From Acidimicrobiales bacterium (GTDB lineage: Bacteria; Actinomycetota; Acidimicrobiia; Acidimicrobiales; SZUA-35): a stretch of DNA of 64,000 nucleotides. The number at the start of each line of letters is the position of its first letter. Within the stretch, counting starts at the first letter, position 1. Shown in pieces: positions 63,350 through 64,000 of this stretch. The stretch lies in the NCBI GenBank assembly GCA_041394265.1, contig JAWKIO010000005.1, forward strand, positions 2,604,001 to 2,668,000, read 5' to 3'. The notes under the pieces are model-generated. The model was given only the letters and a program-made list of their open reading frames with translations. It did not search any database and was not told the DNA's origin. A program made the position numbers and the translations under genes.

Positions 63350-64000
63350 CCTCCTTCTTACGATCTTCCATGGCAGCCTCGGTGCGCCGATCATCGGCAC
63401 GAGTGGCGCCACGCTCGGTGATCCGAGTCGCCCCCACTTCCTCGATCACCTTGTGGATGTCATCAGCCGGGGAATCCACCGCCCCCGTACACGTCGCATC
63501 ACCGATCGTGCGGAACCGCACCATCCGCTCCTCGAGATCCTCCCCCGGCAAACGAGTCACGAACGGCGAGTCCGACAACCACATCCCGTCCCGGGCGAAC
63601 ACCTGCCGGCGGTGGGCGTAATAGATCTCGGGGATCTCGATCTCCTCGTCACGGATGTAATGCCAGATATCGAGCTCGGTCCAATTCGAGATCGGGAAGA
63701 TCCGGAAATGCTCACCCATCGAATGCCGCCCGTTGTACAACGACCACAACTCCGGACGCTGACCCTTCGGGTCCCACTGGCCGAACTCGTCACGGAACGA
63801 ATACACCCGCTCCTTCGCCCGAGCCTTTTCCTCATCACGGCGAGCACCACCGAACAACGCATCGAATCGATGCTCCTCGATCGCATGCAACAACGCCGAG
63901 GTCTGCAACCCGTTGCGAGACGCCCGAGGACCGGTCTCCTCCACCACGTTCCCCGCATCGATCTGGTCCTGCACCGAGGCCACGATCAACCGCAGCCCCT
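63339..64000 (-). CDS. cysD: Sulfate adenylyltransferase subunit 2 (partial, 5' end beyond window)
   Basis: The C-terminal 220 or so residues of CysD, the ATP-sulfurylase catalytic subunit that adenylylates sulfate in complex with CysN. FGGARRDEEKARAKERVYSFRDEFGQWDPKGQRPELWSLYNGR is the PAPS-reductase/ATP-pyrophosphatase-fold core, and HFRIFPISNWTELDIWHYIRDEEIEIPEIYYAHRR the conserved end. The frame is open to the window edge with no start in view. The 3' end (KKEGYF) carries the repeat shared with the cysN start. Confidence 0.93.
   Translation of the reverse strand, partial: GLRLIVASVQDQIDAGNVVEETGPRASRNGLQTSALLHAIEEHRFDALFGGARRDEEKARAKERVYSFRDEFGQWDPKGQRPELWSLYNGRHSMGEHFRIFPISNWTELDIWHYIRDEEIEIPEIYYAHRRQVFARDGMWLSDSPFVTRLPGEDLEERMVRFRTIGDATCTGAVDSPADDIHKVIEEVGATRITERGATRADDRRTEAAMEDRKKEGYF

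Overview
The window is high-GC, gene-dense bacterial DNA, with most genes packed head to tail in overlapping runs. The gene set points to Actinomycetota: an F420-type (LLM) oxidoreductase, an FrhB/FdhB-like F420 dehydrogenase subunit, an Eis-like acetyltransferase, the SCO1664/DUF3090/histidine-phosphatase trio, a DUF2520 gene beside panC, and an actinobacterial-style Tad pilus locus without a secretin. Abundant CoA-ester enzymes and many GTG starts would fit Acidimicrobiia, but that placement is inference. No rRNA, tRNA, CRISPR array, prophage or insertion sequence was seen.

Layout. 1-3690: a beta-propeller lipoprotein, a lytic transglycosylase lipoprotein and an Eis-like acetyltransferase. 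3756-9131: a minus-strand run (2-nitropropane-dioxygenase-fold flavoprotein, sulfurtransferase, LLM oxidoreductase, crotonase-fold enzyme, MFS exporter) ending in a 23-bp tandem repeat. 9241-10388: a metallophosphoesterase bracketed by structured repeats. 10431-13518: a gamma-glutamylcyclotransferase-like gene, prmA and ppx. 13520-20146: DUF2752, S9 peptidase, serine hydrolase, RNB ribonuclease, then panC with its DUF2520 partner. 20166-34465: MarR/YceI, a VOC protein, mutM, a CoA-transferase, DUF72, a PLP aldolase-type enzyme, a phosphotransferase, a carboxylesterase, an AlkA-type glycosylase overlapped by a TauD-type dioxygenase, a GMC oxidoreductase and a UvrD-type helicase. 34524-38102: OsmC, LysM, a two-module unknown, a BldC-like HTH, a DUF3445 heme N-demethylase-like protein and ThrH. 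38321-45109: a nine-gene Tad/Flp pilus locus. 45240-55291: a subtilase with DUF4214 repeats, a MocR regulator, a flavin reductase, the SCO1664/DUF3090/phosphatase trio, a family 5 uracil-DNA glycosylase, a small lipoprotein, an F420 dehydrogenase subunit and a stand-alone FHA/EssC-like protein. 55401-64000: tag, an acyl-CoA dehydrogenase, a darcynin-like gene with its TetR regulator, a frameshifted GNAT gene, an alpha/beta hydrolase, an LCP ligase, and cysC-cysN-cysD running off the right edge.

How genes work together. Translational coupling (ATGA, GTGA, TGATG or 8-nt overlaps) defines the operons: the 9131-to-3872 run, RNB to S9 peptidase, DUF2520-panC, Tad, darcynin-tetR and cysN-cysC. The Tad genes supply the assembly ATPase, a TadZ-like protein, two platform proteins, a pilin and three pseudopilin-like proteins; no prepilin peptidase is in the window. 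The cys genes make APS and PAPS from sulfate. mutM, the AlkA-type gene, tag, the UDG and the helicase are five scattered DNA-repair genes.

The least ordinary signal is a set of intergenic elements of about 108-120 bp (9241-9348, 10173-10280, 10281-10388, 52124-52240). Each holds four half-sites of about 23 nt in the order plus, plus, minus, minus at 29-31-nt spacing, yet the half-site sequence differs between elements. Also notable are a 47-bp perfect palindrome that buries the ribosome-binding site of the darcynin-tetR operon, and interlocking inverted repeats before the FHA/EssC-like gene.
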